The notes under the pieces are model-generated. The model was not told the DNA's origin. It worked only from the letters and a program-made list of their open reading frames with translations, and did not search any database. 64,000 bases of DNA from Hymenobacter sp. DG25A (lineage in GTDB: Bacteria > Bacteroidota > Bacteroidia > Cytophagales > Hymenobacteraceae): NCBI RefSeq assembly GCF_001280305.1, contig NZ_CP012623.1, forward strand, positions 2,728,001-2,792,000, given 5' to 3'. Positions within the stretch are counted from its first letter, which is position 1; each line of letters begins with the position of its first letter. Of the stretch, positions 34,092 through 42,470 are shown in pieces. The position numbers and the translations under genes are program-made.

Positions 34092-34631
34092 TTACCGGCT
34101 GCTGCGCCGAGTAGAGAAGAAAACCAGCTGGATAATGAGTAGCACAATTCCTGTAAAAAGGGTGCTGACGATAATCTTCCCCAGGGTGAGGCCAATGGAA
34201 CGCAGGCCGCCCAGCTCTACAAAGAAGAAGGCGGCATTATGAATCCCCAGTAGCAATACCGTGTAAACCATAAACCACTGCCACCCCATGCGGTGGATAT
34301 TCACGGAGTCGGCGGCATCGTAGCCATCACGCGGGGTGAGCAGGCGCAGCACCCACGGCCGCAGGTACGCTACCAGCACGGAGGCCACCGCGTGCACGCC
34401 ACCGGTATCAAAGAAAATATCGAGCGAAATACCCATCAGAAAGCCCAGCACCAGTTGCAGTACAATGGGCGTGTTGATGGGCAGAAACAGCAGAAAGCCC
34501 AGGTACAGAAAGCACCAGCCCAGGCCAAACAGGCCATCGGGCGCCAGCCGGCTTACTACAAATACCTGCAGCGCCAGGTAAAGCGCAAACCGCAGCAGCT
34601 GAATAATGATGGTACCAACGGCTCCTTGCAT
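34092..34631 (-). CDS. mreD: Rod shape-determining protein MreD
   Basis: Small membrane protein of 179 aa with five to six hydrophobic segments. Identified by its position directly after mreC, its size, and the FLMGISLDIFFDTGGVHAVAS segment typical of MreD. Acts as part of the elongasome in the inner membrane. Its ATG shares one base with the mreC stop (TGATG), a translational coupling arrangement. Confidence 0.88.
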   Translation of the reverse strand: MQGAVGTIIIQLLRFALYLALQVFVVSRLAPDGLFGLGWCFLYLGFLLFLPINTPIVLQLVLGFLMGISLDIFFDTGGVHAVASVLVAYLRPWVLRLLTPRDGYDAADSVNIHRMGWQWFMVYTVLLLGIHNAAFFFVELGGLRSIGLTLGKIIVSTLFTGIVLLIIQLVFFSTRRSSR

Positions 34632-35554
34632 CAGCGGGTAGCTCCTTCCGGCTTTATGCCCGCGTGTACGGCCAGCGTGTCCCGCTCGGCCTGCGAGCGG
34701 CTACCCACTACGTACACGTAGGTCAGGTTTGAGAAATCGGTGGCCAGGCGTACCTGCACCGTCCAGAAGTTCTTATCCGGCTCCTGCCGGAAACCATCTA
34801 TCGTTCCAATCATCACGCCCTCCGGGAACACGGCATTGTAGCCCGAGGTCACGATAGTATCGCCGCGCATGAGCTTGTTCTGGCGCGGGATGTAGTCCAG
34901 CAGGGCGTGCTTGGGGTCGTCGCCCAGCCACTTGATGCTGCCAAAGGTGCCGTCGCGCAGTATTTTGGCCGAGATGGTGGTTTTGGAATGCAGCAGGGAC
35001 GTTACCGTAGCATAGTGCTCACTGACCACTTTCACCCGTCCTACCACGCCCGAAGCCGCAATAACACCCATGCCCGGCTTGATGCCTTCGCGGTTGCCTA
35101 CGTTCAGAGTCAGGTAGTTATCCACGCGCTGCAGGGTATTGCTGATGACGCGGGCCGGCGTAAGCGGGTACTCCGGGTCGGCGACCGGCAGGTTGCGCAT
35201 GCCCAAAAGCAGCGAATCGGGCCGGCCTTTGGCCTGCAGGCGGGCCTGCGTGATGCTGTCCTGGCTGACGGGCAGCACGGGGGCTTCGCGGCGCGATAAA
35301 GTGGTGGGATACAGCTGCTCGCGCAGATCCGCATTTTCGGCCACCAGCGCGCGGTTTACATCCAGCAGCCGGAAGTAATCATACACCTGCGTGCGCAGGG
35401 CCAGCATCTGGCCGGTGTACTCATTGGCCGAGTTGAAGAAGGCCGCCCGCTGATACGAGCTGTTGCGCAGCAGCAGAAACACGCTTATCACCTCCAGCAG
35501 CACAAATACCAGCGCCCCCCGATAGCGGAAAAGGAAGGTGAAAAGATTTCTCAT
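34631..35554 (-). CDS. mreC: Rod shape-determining protein MreC
   Basis: Elongasome protein of 307 aa that links MreB filaments to periplasmic synthases. One N-terminal membrane helix (about 10-30), a coiled-coil stretch (about 60-90) and the two-part beta domain (about 120-285), including VGNREGIKPGMGVIAASGVVGRV and the GDTIVTSGYNAVFPEGVMIG segment. The gene is separated from mreB by a 113-base gap with a long hairpin and is coupled to mreD by a one-base overlap. Confidence 0.92.
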   Translation of the reverse strand: MRNLFTFLFRYRGALVFVLLEVISVFLLLRNSSYQRAAFFNSANEYTGQMLALRTQVYDYFRLLDVNRALVAENADLREQLYPTTLSRREAPVLPVSQDSITQARLQAKGRPDSLLLGMRNLPVADPEYPLTPARVISNTLQRVDNYLTLNVGNREGIKPGMGVIAASGVVGRVKVVSEHYATVTSLLHSKTTISAKILRDGTFGSIKWLGDDPKHALLDYIPRQNKLMRGDTIVTSGYNAVFPEGVMIGTIDGFRQEPDKNFWTVQVRLATDFSNLTYVYVVGSRSQAERDTLAVHAGIKPEGATR

Positions 35555-35565
35555 GGGGTACTCCT

Positions 35566-35656
35566 GAAGTAGAAAAAGTGAGTTCTGAATTGACCAGTCA
35601 TCAGATCTGGCCCTAGCCTCTGACTACATAAACAGTCAATTCAGAACTCATACTTC
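35566..35656. other. Long hairpin in the mreB-mreC gap
   Basis: Perfect 16-bp arms (TGAGTTCTGAATTGAC at 35579-35594 and complement at 35635-35650) around a 40-base loop. Beyond a 7-base bulge the stem continues with GAAGTA (35566-35571) and TACTTC (35651-35656). It takes up most of the intergenic gap. It could be a small mobile palindromic element or an mRNA processing/attenuation structure that sets mreB above mreCD. Confidence 0.6.
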
Positions 35657-35667
35657 AATCCTCAGAA

Positions 35668-36693
35668 TTAGGTAAGCAGCACGCTGCGGAAGGCCTGAAT
35701 ATCCTTAATGGCGGCGCCCGTACCGCGCACTACGGCGCGCAAGGGGTCTTCGGCAATGTGAATAGGCAGCTTGGTTTTGGCAGCCAGTCGCTTGTCCAGG
35801 CCGCGCAGCAAGGCGCCACCGCCGGTGAGATGAATGCCGTTTTCGTAGATATCCGCCGACAGTTCGGGCGGGGAGATTTCCAGCGCCTTCAGTACCGCCT
35901 CTTCAATCTTGGCCACCGACTTATCCAGGGCAATGGCAATTTCGGAAGAGGTTACTTTGATAACCTTGGGAATACCGGTCATCAGGTCGCGGCCGCGCAC
36001 CTCGAAGTCCGGGGGCGTTTCATCCAGCTCCGTGAGGGCGGCGCCTACTTCAATCTTGATGCGCTCGGCGGAACGCTCACCAATCAGCAGGTTGTGCTGG
36101 CGGCGCATGTAGTCCAGAATATCCTGGTTAAACACGTCGCCGGCGGTTTTAATGGACTGGTCGCAGACAATACCGGACAGGGCAATAACCGCAATTTCGG
36201 TGGTACCACCTCCTATGTCGATGATCATGGAGCCGATGGGCTGCTCCACGTCGATACCGATGCCAATGGCGGCGGCCATGGGCTCCTGAATCATCCAGAC
36301 TTCCTTGGCGCCGGCGTGCTCGGCGGAGTCACGTACGGCGCGCTTTTCTACTTCCGTAATGCCCGAGGGAATGCAGATAACCATGCGGTGCGACGGCTGA
36401 AACAGCCGGTTCCGGGTATCAATCATTTTAATCATCCCCTTAATCATCTCCTCAGCGGCGTGGAAGTCGGCAATTACGCCGTCCTTCAGCGGACGAATGG
36501 TTTTGATGTTATCGTGGGTTTTCTCGTGCATTTGCTGGGCCTGGCGGCCTACCGCAATTACTTTATTGGTGGTGCGGTCTTTAGCAATGATGCTCGGCTC
36601 ATCCACCACGATTTTATCGTTGTGAATGATGAGGGTGTTGGCCGTTCCCAGGTCGATGGCAATGTCACTGGTCAGGAAATTGAAGAAACCCAT
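35668..36693 (-). CDS. mreB: Rod shape-determining protein MreB
   Basis: Bacterial actin of 341 aa that forms membrane-bound filaments and positions the elongation machinery. Phosphate-binding loop AIDLGTANTLI (12-22), DIGGGTTEIAV (about 164-174) and LTGGGALLRGLD (about 290-301) are all present. First gene of mreB-mreC-mreD-mrdA-rodA, with its own TACTTTTG box 54 bases upstream and the purH terminator behind that. Confidence 0.97.
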   Translation of the reverse strand: MGFFNFLTSDIAIDLGTANTLIIHNDKIVVDEPSIIAKDRTTNKVIAVGRQAQQMHEKTHDNIKTIRPLKDGVIADFHAAEEMIKGMIKMIDTRNRLFQPSHRMVICIPSGITEVEKRAVRDSAEHAGAKEVWMIQEPMAAAIGIGIDVEQPIGSMIIDIGGGTTEIAVIALSGIVCDQSIKTAGDVFNQDILDYMRRQHNLLIGERSAERIKIEVGAALTELDETPPDFEVRGRDLMTGIPKVIKVTSSEIAIALDKSVAKIEEAVLKALEISPPELSADIYENGIHLTGGGALLRGLDKRLAAKTKLPIHIAEDPLRAVVRGTGAAIKDIQAFRSVLLT

Positions 36694-36746
36694 TGAGTAG
36701 CGGCAAATGAATGAAAACGGGCGGGTTGCGCCCGTTAAAAGAGGTG

Positions 36747-36754
36747 CAAAAGTA
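36747..36754 (-). promoter_or_regulatory. -7 promoter box for mreB
   Basis: Minus-strand TACTTTTG, a perfect TANNTTTG match, 54 bases before the mreB ATG. Confidence 0.5.
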
Positions 36755-36849
36755 AACAGATTTCAGGGAAGAACGGCTTATAGTACTTTGGCATTGTGAG
36801 CAGAGCATTGCATTCCTGCCGGAGCAACACCTAAAGCTTCGGAAAGTGA

Positions 36850-36887
36850 AAAAGCCCCTGCTGCCAGCACGGGCAACAGGGGCTTTT
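36850..36887 (-). terminator. Intrinsic terminator of purH
   Basis: 11-bp perfect stem AAAAGCCCCTG (36850-36860) with complement at 36877-36887; a second inner stem TGCC/GGCA. Lies 46 bases after the purH stop on the minus strand. Confidence 0.85.
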
Positions 36888-36932
36888 CATCAGGTAGTTT
36901 CCTGAAATTTAGGACAGAAACTTTTTTTTCTA

Positions 36933-38468
36933 CTAGTGCTTGAAGTGGCGCACGCCCGTCAGCACCATGGCCATGCCCAACTGGTCGCAGGCGTTGATGC
37001 TGTCCTGGTCTTTGATGGAGCCGCCGGGCTGCACCACTGCCCGAATGCCGGCTTCGCCGGCAATTTCCACGCAGTCGGGGAAGGGGAAAAACGCATCAGA
37101 AGCCATAACGGCCCCATGCAGGTCAAACCCAAAGGAGCGGGCTTTTTCAATGGCCTGGCGCAGCGCATCCACGCGGGAGGTCTGGCCCACGCCGGAAGCC
37201 AGCAGCTGGCCGGGGCGTGCCAGCACAATGGTATTGCTCTTGGTGTGCTTGCACACTTTCAGGGCAAACTCCAGCGCCGCCGTTTCCTCGGCCGTGGGGG
37301 CCGATTTGGTAACCGTGCGGAAATCCTGGGCGGTTTCCGTCTGGCGGTCGAAGTCCTGCTCAATCATGCCGTTCAGCAGGGTTTTCACTTGCTTGGCGGA
37401 GAACTGCACCGGCTTCTGGCGCAGCAGAATGCGGTTTTTTTTGCTTTGCAGGATGGGCAAGGCATCGGCCGCAAACTCCGGCGCAATCAGCACCTCAAAG
37501 AACAGCTTGTTCAGCTCCTCGGCGGTGGCCGCGTCCACGGGCTTATTCACGATGATGACGCCCCCGAAGGCCGATACCGGGTCGCAGGCCAGGGCGTTGA
37601 GATAGGCCTGTTGCAGGGTTTCCGCCTGGGCCACGCCGCAGGCATTGGTGTGCTTGAGAATGGCGCAGGCCGCCGGGCCATCGGCCTCAAACTCCTGCAT
37701 CAGCAATACGGCCGCATCCACATCTACCAGGTTATTGTAGCTGAGCTGCTTGCCGTGAAGCTGGTCGAAAAGAGCGTTCAGGTCGCCGTAGAAAGTGCCG
37801 GACTGGTGGGGGTTTTCGCCGTAGCGCAGGGCGGTGGCAGGCTTTTGGCTGATTTTGAGAACGGTACCTTCCAGGGCCGTGCCGCGGCTCATGTAGCGGA
37901 AGATTTCCGTGTCGTAGTGCGAAGTGGCATCAAAAGCGGCCGCCGCGTACTGTTTCCGGTCGGCCAGCTCAGTGGCGCCGTTCTTTTCGCGCAGCAGCTC
38001 GGTTACGGCAGCATACTGGTCGCGGCTACTTACCACCAGCACGTCGCGGAAGTTCTTGGCGGCGGCGCGCAGCAGGGAGATGCCCCCAATATCGATTTTC
38101 TCGATGACGTCCTGCTCCGGCGCGCCGGAGGCTACAGTTTCCTCGAAGGGGTACAGATCCACAATTACCAGGTCGATGGGCGGAATCTGGTGCTGCTCGG
38201 CTTCCTGCCGGTCACTGGCTTCGTGGCGGCGCTGCAGAATACCACCGAATACCTTGGGGTGCAGGGTTTTCACGCGGCCGCCAAATACCTCGGGGAAGCC
38301 CGTCAGGCTTTCCACGGCCGTAACCGGAACGCCCAGGTCTTCAATAAACTTCTGGGTGCCGCCCGTGGAGTACAGCTGCACGCCATGCTGACGGAGGACC
38401 TCAATCAGGGGTTCCAGCCGGTCTTTGTAATACACGGAAACCAGGGCGGAGCGAATGGGCTGCATCAT
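36933..38468 (-). CDS. purH: Bifunctional AICAR formyltransferase/IMP cyclohydrolase
   Basis: Enzyme of 511 aa for the last two steps of IMP synthesis. The N-terminal MGS-like domain (IMP cyclohydrolase, about 1-150) starts ALVSVYYKDRLEPLIEVL, with STGGTQKFIEDLGVPVTAVESLTGFPE. The C-terminal AICAR transformylase part has the KHTNACGVA, SAFGGVI and SDAFFPFPD motifs near the folate and active sites. Neighbour of the mre block, from which it is divided by a terminator. Confidence 0.97.
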   Translation of the reverse strand: MMQPIRSALVSVYYKDRLEPLIEVLRQHGVQLYSTGGTQKFIEDLGVPVTAVESLTGFPEVFGGRVKTLHPKVFGGILQRRHEASDRQEAEQHQIPPIDLVIVDLYPFEETVASGAPEQDVIEKIDIGGISLLRAAAKNFRDVLVVSSRDQYAAVTELLREKNGATELADRKQYAAAAFDATSHYDTEIFRYMSRGTALEGTVLKISQKPATALRYGENPHQSGTFYGDLNALFDQLHGKQLSYNNLVDVDAAVLLMQEFEADGPAACAILKHTNACGVAQAETLQQAYLNALACDPVSAFGGVIIVNKPVDAATAEELNKLFFEVLIAPEFAADALPILQSKKNRILLRQKPVQFSAKQVKTLLNGMIEQDFDRQTETAQDFRTVTKSAPTAEETAALEFALKVCKHTKSNTIVLARPGQLLASGVGQTSRVDALRQAIEKARSFGFDLHGAVMASDAFFPFPDCVEIAGEAGIRAVVQPGGSIKDQDSINACDQLGMAMVLTGVRHFKH

Positions 38469-38696
38469 AACAAGAAAAGGTTGGGCTGAACGACGGCACG
38501 AAGGTAGGCAGCCCAGGCTTAGTGGGGCAAGCCATTACCCGATTTGTTCCCGCGCCAAGGAAAATCAACCCTCCTCGGGTAAAGCAGCCCCCACTTGCCC
38601 TGGTTATTTCGCTGCTGCACAACCCTTGCGGCTTTTCTCAGGTTATAGTTGAGCTACCCAAGGAAGTCGGGGTAGCGGCTTTTGCTGCACTTCGCT

Positions 38697-39860
38697 ATGC
38701 TTTCCTCCCCTTCACCCCCCGCCCTGACGCCTCTGCCTTCCCTGGAATCGCTACTGGACGCCGCCGCCCGCCTCGCGCCCCGCTTAGCCGCCCAGGCCCC
38801 GCAGACTGATAAGGTGGGTAGGTTTCCTTCCCAGGAGTTTGACTGGCTGCGCACGGCCGGTCTGCTTACGGCCCCGCTGCCCCGGGCCTATGCCGGGGCT
38901 GACCTGATGGCCCCCGCCCATACCCTTACCCTACTACACATCCTAAAGCATGTTGGGCGCGGCAACCTGGCCGTAGGACGTATCTACGAGGGCCACGTCA
39001 ACGCCCTACAGCTTATCCAGCGCTTTGCCCACCCGGCGCAACAAGCCCGCTGGGCGAGCGACGCGCAAGCCGGCCATATATTCGGGGTTTGGAACACCCA
39101 GGCTTCTGATGGCGTGCACCTGCAGCCCCTGCCCACTGGCGGCTACTGCCTGCAGGGCAGCAAAACCTTTGCTTCGGGGGCCGGCCACATCACCCGCCCC
39201 CTTATTACGGGGGCACTGCCTGGGGGCGGCTGGCAGTTGTTTGTGCTACCTACTGATATTCAGTCACCAGTCCTCGATCCGTCCTTCTGGCAGCCCCTGG
39301 GCATGCGGGCCACCGCCAGCCTACACGCAGACCTCTCTGATCTGGAAATCAGCCCGGAGGAGCTGGTAGGCCAGCCCGGCGACTATTACCTACAGCCCTG
39401 GTTTAGTGGCGGCGCTATTCGGTTTGCGGCCGTGCAATTGGGCGGGGCCGAGGCAGTATTTGATGAAACCCGCCGCTTTCTGCAGCAGCTGGGCCGCACC
39501 GATGACGCCTATCAGCGGCTGCGACTGGGAGAAATGGCCATGCTCATCGAAAGCGGTAACCTGTGGCTAAGCGGGGCCGCCCACCACGCCGCCCGCCCGG
39601 CGGCGGAAACGGATGCAGAAGCTACGGTGGCCTATGCCAACCTGGTGCGCACAGCCGTGGAAGAAATCTGCCTGCGGGTGCTGCAGTTGGCCGAGCGCTG
39701 TGTGGGCGCCCGGGGCTTATTGCAGCCCGAGCCCTTTGAGCGCCTGCACCGCGACCTGACGCACTACCTGCGCCAGCCCGCCCCCGATGCCGCCGTGGCC
39801 GATGCCGGCCGCTATGTGCTCCAGCATACTACACCCATCTACCAGCTCTGGCATGACTGA
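38697..39860 (+). CDS. Acyl-CoA dehydrogenase-like flavoprotein
   Basis: Protein of 387 aa with the three-part fold of acyl-CoA dehydrogenases: helical N-terminus (FDWLRTAGLLTAPLPRAYAG), beta middle (GVWNTQ, LQGSKTFASGAGHITRPLI), helical C-terminus (ending in QLAERCVGARGLLQPEPFERLHRDL). The catalytic Glu of classical enzymes cannot be located with confidence. No ETF, thiolase or CoA ligase gene is near. It instead overlaps by 8 bases with a PIG-L deacetylase and heads a four-gene set with a NodS-like methyltransferase and a GT2. It may oxidise a lipid or an amine in a specialised pathway rather than a fatty acyl-CoA. Start ATG 38697 preferred over TTG 38682. Confidence 0.85.
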   Translation: MLSSPSPPALTPLPSLESLLDAAARLAPRLAAQAPQTDKVGRFPSQEFDWLRTAGLLTAPLPRAYAGADLMAPAHTLTLLHILKHVGRGNLAVGRIYEGHVNALQLIQRFAHPAQQARWASDAQAGHIFGVWNTQASDGVHLQPLPTGGYCLQGSKTFASGAGHITRPLITGALPGGGWQLFVLPTDIQSPVLDPSFWQPLGMRATASLHADLSDLEISPEELVGQPGDYYLQPWFSGGAIRFAAVQLGGAEAVFDETRRFLQQLGRTDDAYQRLRLGEMAMLIESGNLWLSGAAHHAARPAAETDAEATVAYANLVRTAVEEICLRVLQLAERCVGARGLLQPEPFERLHRDLTHYLRQPAPDAAVADAGRYVLQHTTPIYQLWHD

Positions 39861-40635
39861 CGCCACCGCACTATTTCGCTCCCTGCCGCTGTACCCGGCG
39901 GCTTACGCGGCCGGGCTGGGCTCCACCGTTATTATAGTACCCCACCCCGATGATGAAGCTTTGGGCTGCGGCGGGCTGCTGGCACTGTTGCGGCAGGCCG
40001 GGCAAGACGTACGCGTAGTTTTGGTGAGTGATGGCACCATGTCGCACCCCAACTCCCGCAAATTTCCGCCCGCTGCCCGGCAGGCCCTGCGGAAAACCGA
40101 GCTGGAAGCCTCTTTGCGCTGCCTGGGCGTTAATCCGGCCCAGGTGTTGTACCTGAACCTGCCGGACGGGGCGGTGCCCGGTGCCGGCCCCGCAACCGAG
40201 GCCCCGGCCCAGGCCATTCGTCAATTTTTAGCCGCGCAGCCCCCGCAAACAGTACTGGTTCCGTGGCGGCGCGACCCCCACCCCGACCATCGGGCAGCCT
40301 ATGCCCTATTGCAATTAGCCCTGGCCGGTTTCACCCCGCTTCTCCGGGTAATAGAATATCTGGTATGGGCCTGGGAGCGGGCGGCCCCGGAAGATTTACC
40401 CCGGCCCGGAGAGGTAACCGGATGGCGGCTTGATATTCAATCGGTGCTGGCGCAAAAACAGGCGGCCATAGCAGCCCACGCCTCCCAGCTGCCGGGCGGG
40501 CCCATTAACGATGACCCGACTGGCTTTACCCTGGCTGACACCATGCTGGCCCACTTCGCGCAGCCTTTTGAAACCTATCTGGAAGTACCACCGCCCACCG
40601 AAAATGCATTCCCCTATGGCTCAAAGCCCGCCTAA
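39853..40635 (+). CDS. PIG-L family deacetylase
   Basis: Zinc-dependent N-deacetylase of 260 aa, LmbE/PIG-L fold. The metal site is HPDDE (31-35) with the downstream DPHPDHRAAY segment; family members remove acetyl groups from N-acetylglucosaminyl lipids or thiols. The ATG at 39853 overlaps the preceding stop (ATGACTGA), and the methyltransferase ATG lies inside its 3' end, so translation is coupled across all three. No signal peptide, so the substrate is expected on the cytoplasmic side. Confidence 0.92.
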   Translation: MTDATALFRSLPLYPAAYAAGLGSTVIIVPHPDDEALGCGGLLALLRQAGQDVRVVLVSDGTMSHPNSRKFPPAARQALRKTELEASLRCLGVNPAQVLYLNLPDGAVPGAGPATEAPAQAIRQFLAAQPPQTVLVPWRRDPHPDHRAAYALLQLALAGFTPLLRVIEYLVWAWERAAPEDLPRPGEVTGWRLDIQSVLAQKQAAIAAHASQLPGGPINDDPTGFTLADTMLAHFAQPFETYLEVPPPTENAFPYGSKPA

Positions 40636-41224
40636 CGCCAGCCTGCCGCCGGCTTATTTTGATGCCGTATACCAGGCAAATACCGACCCCTGGGATTTCG
40701 AAACCAGTCCCTATGAGCACGCGAAATACGCGGCAACGCTGGCAGTGCTGCCCCGGGCCCGGTATGAGCGGGTGTTTGAAATTGGCTGTTCGCTTGGCGT
40801 GCTTACTGCTCAGCTGGCCACGTATTGCGGCTATTTGCTGGCAGTGGATGTAGCAGCGGCGGCGCTGGCCAAGGCCCGGGCCCGCTGTGCCGGGCTGCCG
40901 CAAGTAGCTATCCGGAGAATGCAGGTGCCCGAGGAGTTTCCGGAGGACAGCTTCAATTTAATCTTGGTTTCTGAAGTAGGCTATTACTGGTCCGTGCCTG
41001 ATCTGGAGCAGGCCGCCGCGGCTATTCTGGCAGCGCTGCCCGTTGGCGGGCATCTCCTGCTGGTGCACTGGACACCGCTGGTGCATGATTATCCGCTTAC
41101 GGGCGACCAGGTGCATGACTATTTTCTGCAGCATGCCGGGAACTCTGGCCCCTGGCGGCATTTGTTGGCGCAGCGGCAGGCAACCTACCGGCTTGATTTA
41201 CTGGAGAAGGCCCCGTTAGCCTAG
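40616..41224 (+). CDS. NodS-like SAM-dependent methyltransferase
   Basis: Class I methyltransferase of 202 aa. The pattern DPWDFETSPYEHAKYAATL, the SAM loop FEIGCSLGVLTAQLA and the following VDVAAAALAKAR are characteristic of the NodS family, which N-methylates the deacetylated sugar of Nod factors in rhizobia. Here it follows a deacetylase that could expose just such an amino group. The ATG at 40616 lies within the PIG-L gene (20-base overlap); the last 128 bases also overlap the converging GT2 gene. Confidence 0.88.
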   Translation: MAQSPPNASLPPAYFDAVYQANTDPWDFETSPYEHAKYAATLAVLPRARYERVFEIGCSLGVLTAQLATYCGYLLAVDVAAAALAKARARCAGLPQVAIRRMQVPEEFPEDSFNLILVSEVGYYWSVPDLEQAAAAILAALPVGGHLLLVHWTPLVHDYPLTGDQVHDYFLQHAGNSGPWRHLLAQRQATYRLDLLEKAPLA

Positions 41225-42413
41225 CCTCCTCCCGCTGCACCACCTGCCGCACTTCCAACAAGGCCTGCCGTAACGGTACCATCACCGCCGGATGTTGCCG
41301 CTGCCATTGCGCGCCGGCCATTTCCCAGAGCTGCCCAAACGTTTCCGCGGCCATACACTGCTGCATCACCTCCGGGGTAGTAAAGGCCAGCGCGGCGGCC
41401 ATTGCCACCCACCATGCATTGTAGGGCGGGCCATGAGCCACTGGTGGGCGGCGAAGCCATAAACGGCGCAGTTGGCTCCGCAGCGCCAGACTGGCGTAGA
41501 GGTAGTGGCCACTTTCCACCAGTGGCTCCGTGCCGGCTCCGCTCAGCCGGGCCCATTCGCGCAATTGCCAGGAGAGGCCTACAGGCACGCGCCCCACCTG
41601 CCGGTCAGAGGTGTGCACGCGTACCCAGGGGCTGTGGCGCACGCGCAAATCGTGGTAGAGAAGGGCCTGGTGCAGGGCTTCGTCTTCCAGATAGGGCAGC
41701 ACGGGCAAGCCGCCCACCTGCCGATAGGCCGCGGGGGTAAGGGCCATACTGCCGCCAAAAAACTGATGATGACGGGGCCAGGGGTCGGTCGGGCTGGGGT
41801 CGAGGAGGCTTTCCAGGCGGGCATGCAGTAGGCGGTAAGCCGTGTCACGCAGATGGCAGCGCCGCACGGGGCAGGCAACCGGAGCGGTAGCCGCCGCCAG
41901 AATCCGCCCACCTACGGCATCGGCCCCGACTGTTATTTCTGCCCGGGTGGTGGCCAGCCAGGTGGGGTCCGGTATAGTATCCGCATCAGTAGAAACAATG
42001 ATGCCCTGCGGGCACCGCACGGCTTCTAGGCGGCGGCAGGCCGCATCCATCAGCAAACGGCGCGCCCGCCCAACGTGCGCCTCCGAGGGCGGCAACTGTA
42101 CTTCTACCACGTGCACGGCCAGGGCGGGGTGGGCGGCGGCAAACTGCCGGGCCACAGCCGCCGTTGCATCTTCGCAATTATTGGCCAGCACAATAATCTC
42201 AAATAGCGCCGGCGTCAGGGCCTTACCTTCCAGATCAAGCTGCGAAGCCAGGGCTGAAAGGGTAGCGGGCAATGTTTCCGCTTCGTTTTTGGCCGGAATG
42301 ACAATACTGGCAACCAGAGCCGGATGAGGCCGCACTTCAAGCTGCAATGCCGGCACGGCCAGCTCAGGCAGGGCGCAGCTTTCCTGAAATACATTGGAAG
42401 CCACCAGGTTCAT
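41097..42413 (-). CDS. Glycosyltransferase family 2
   Basis: GT-A fold glycosyltransferase of 438 aa. The N-terminal strand SIVIPAKNEAETLPATLSAL (37-56), nucleotide-sugar Asp motif STDADTIPD (141-149), FFGGSMALTPAAYRQVGGLP acceptor region and a YLEDEAL base motif are present. The C-terminus (about 385-438) is Pro/Ala/Arg-rich and low in complexity and is encoded antisense to the 3' end of the methyltransferase gene. No membrane segment is clear, so it is probably soluble or peripheral. It completes the set of acyl-CoA dehydrogenase-like, PIG-L and NodS-like genes. Sugar donor and acceptor are unknown. Confidence 0.88.
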   Translation of the reverse strand: MNLVASNVFQESCALPELAVPALQLEVRPHPALVASIVIPAKNEAETLPATLSALASQLDLEGKALTPALFEIIVLANNCEDATAAVARQFAAAHPALAVHVVEVQLPPSEAHVGRARRLLMDAACRRLEAVRCPQGIIVSTDADTIPDPTWLATTRAEITVGADAVGGRILAAATAPVACPVRRCHLRDTAYRLLHARLESLLDPSPTDPWPRHHQFFGGSMALTPAAYRQVGGLPVLPYLEDEALHQALLYHDLRVRHSPWVRVHTSDRQVGRVPVGLSWQLREWARLSGAGTEPLVESGHYLYASLALRSQLRRLWLRRPPVAHGPPYNAWWVAMAAALAFTTPEVMQQCMAAETFGQLWEMAGAQWQRQHPAVMVPLRQALLEVRQVVQREEARLTGPSPVNQAGRLPAAAPTNAARGQSSRHAAENSHAPGRP

Positions 42414-42470
42414 ACCTTCGGTTTACGCCAATCAGCCGTTTTTGGATTGCTATTTTACGCGGCTGGCGCG

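Noticed and set aside
36936..38489. 517-codon open frame opposite purH
   Set aside because: purH is unmistakable in the other strand; the antisense product has no recognisable fold and shares the compositional bias of other shadows.
38697..39860. Fatty acid beta-oxidation locus
   Set aside because: No thiolase, hydratase, CoA ligase or ETF gene is near; the neighbours are sugar and methyl-transfer enzymes.
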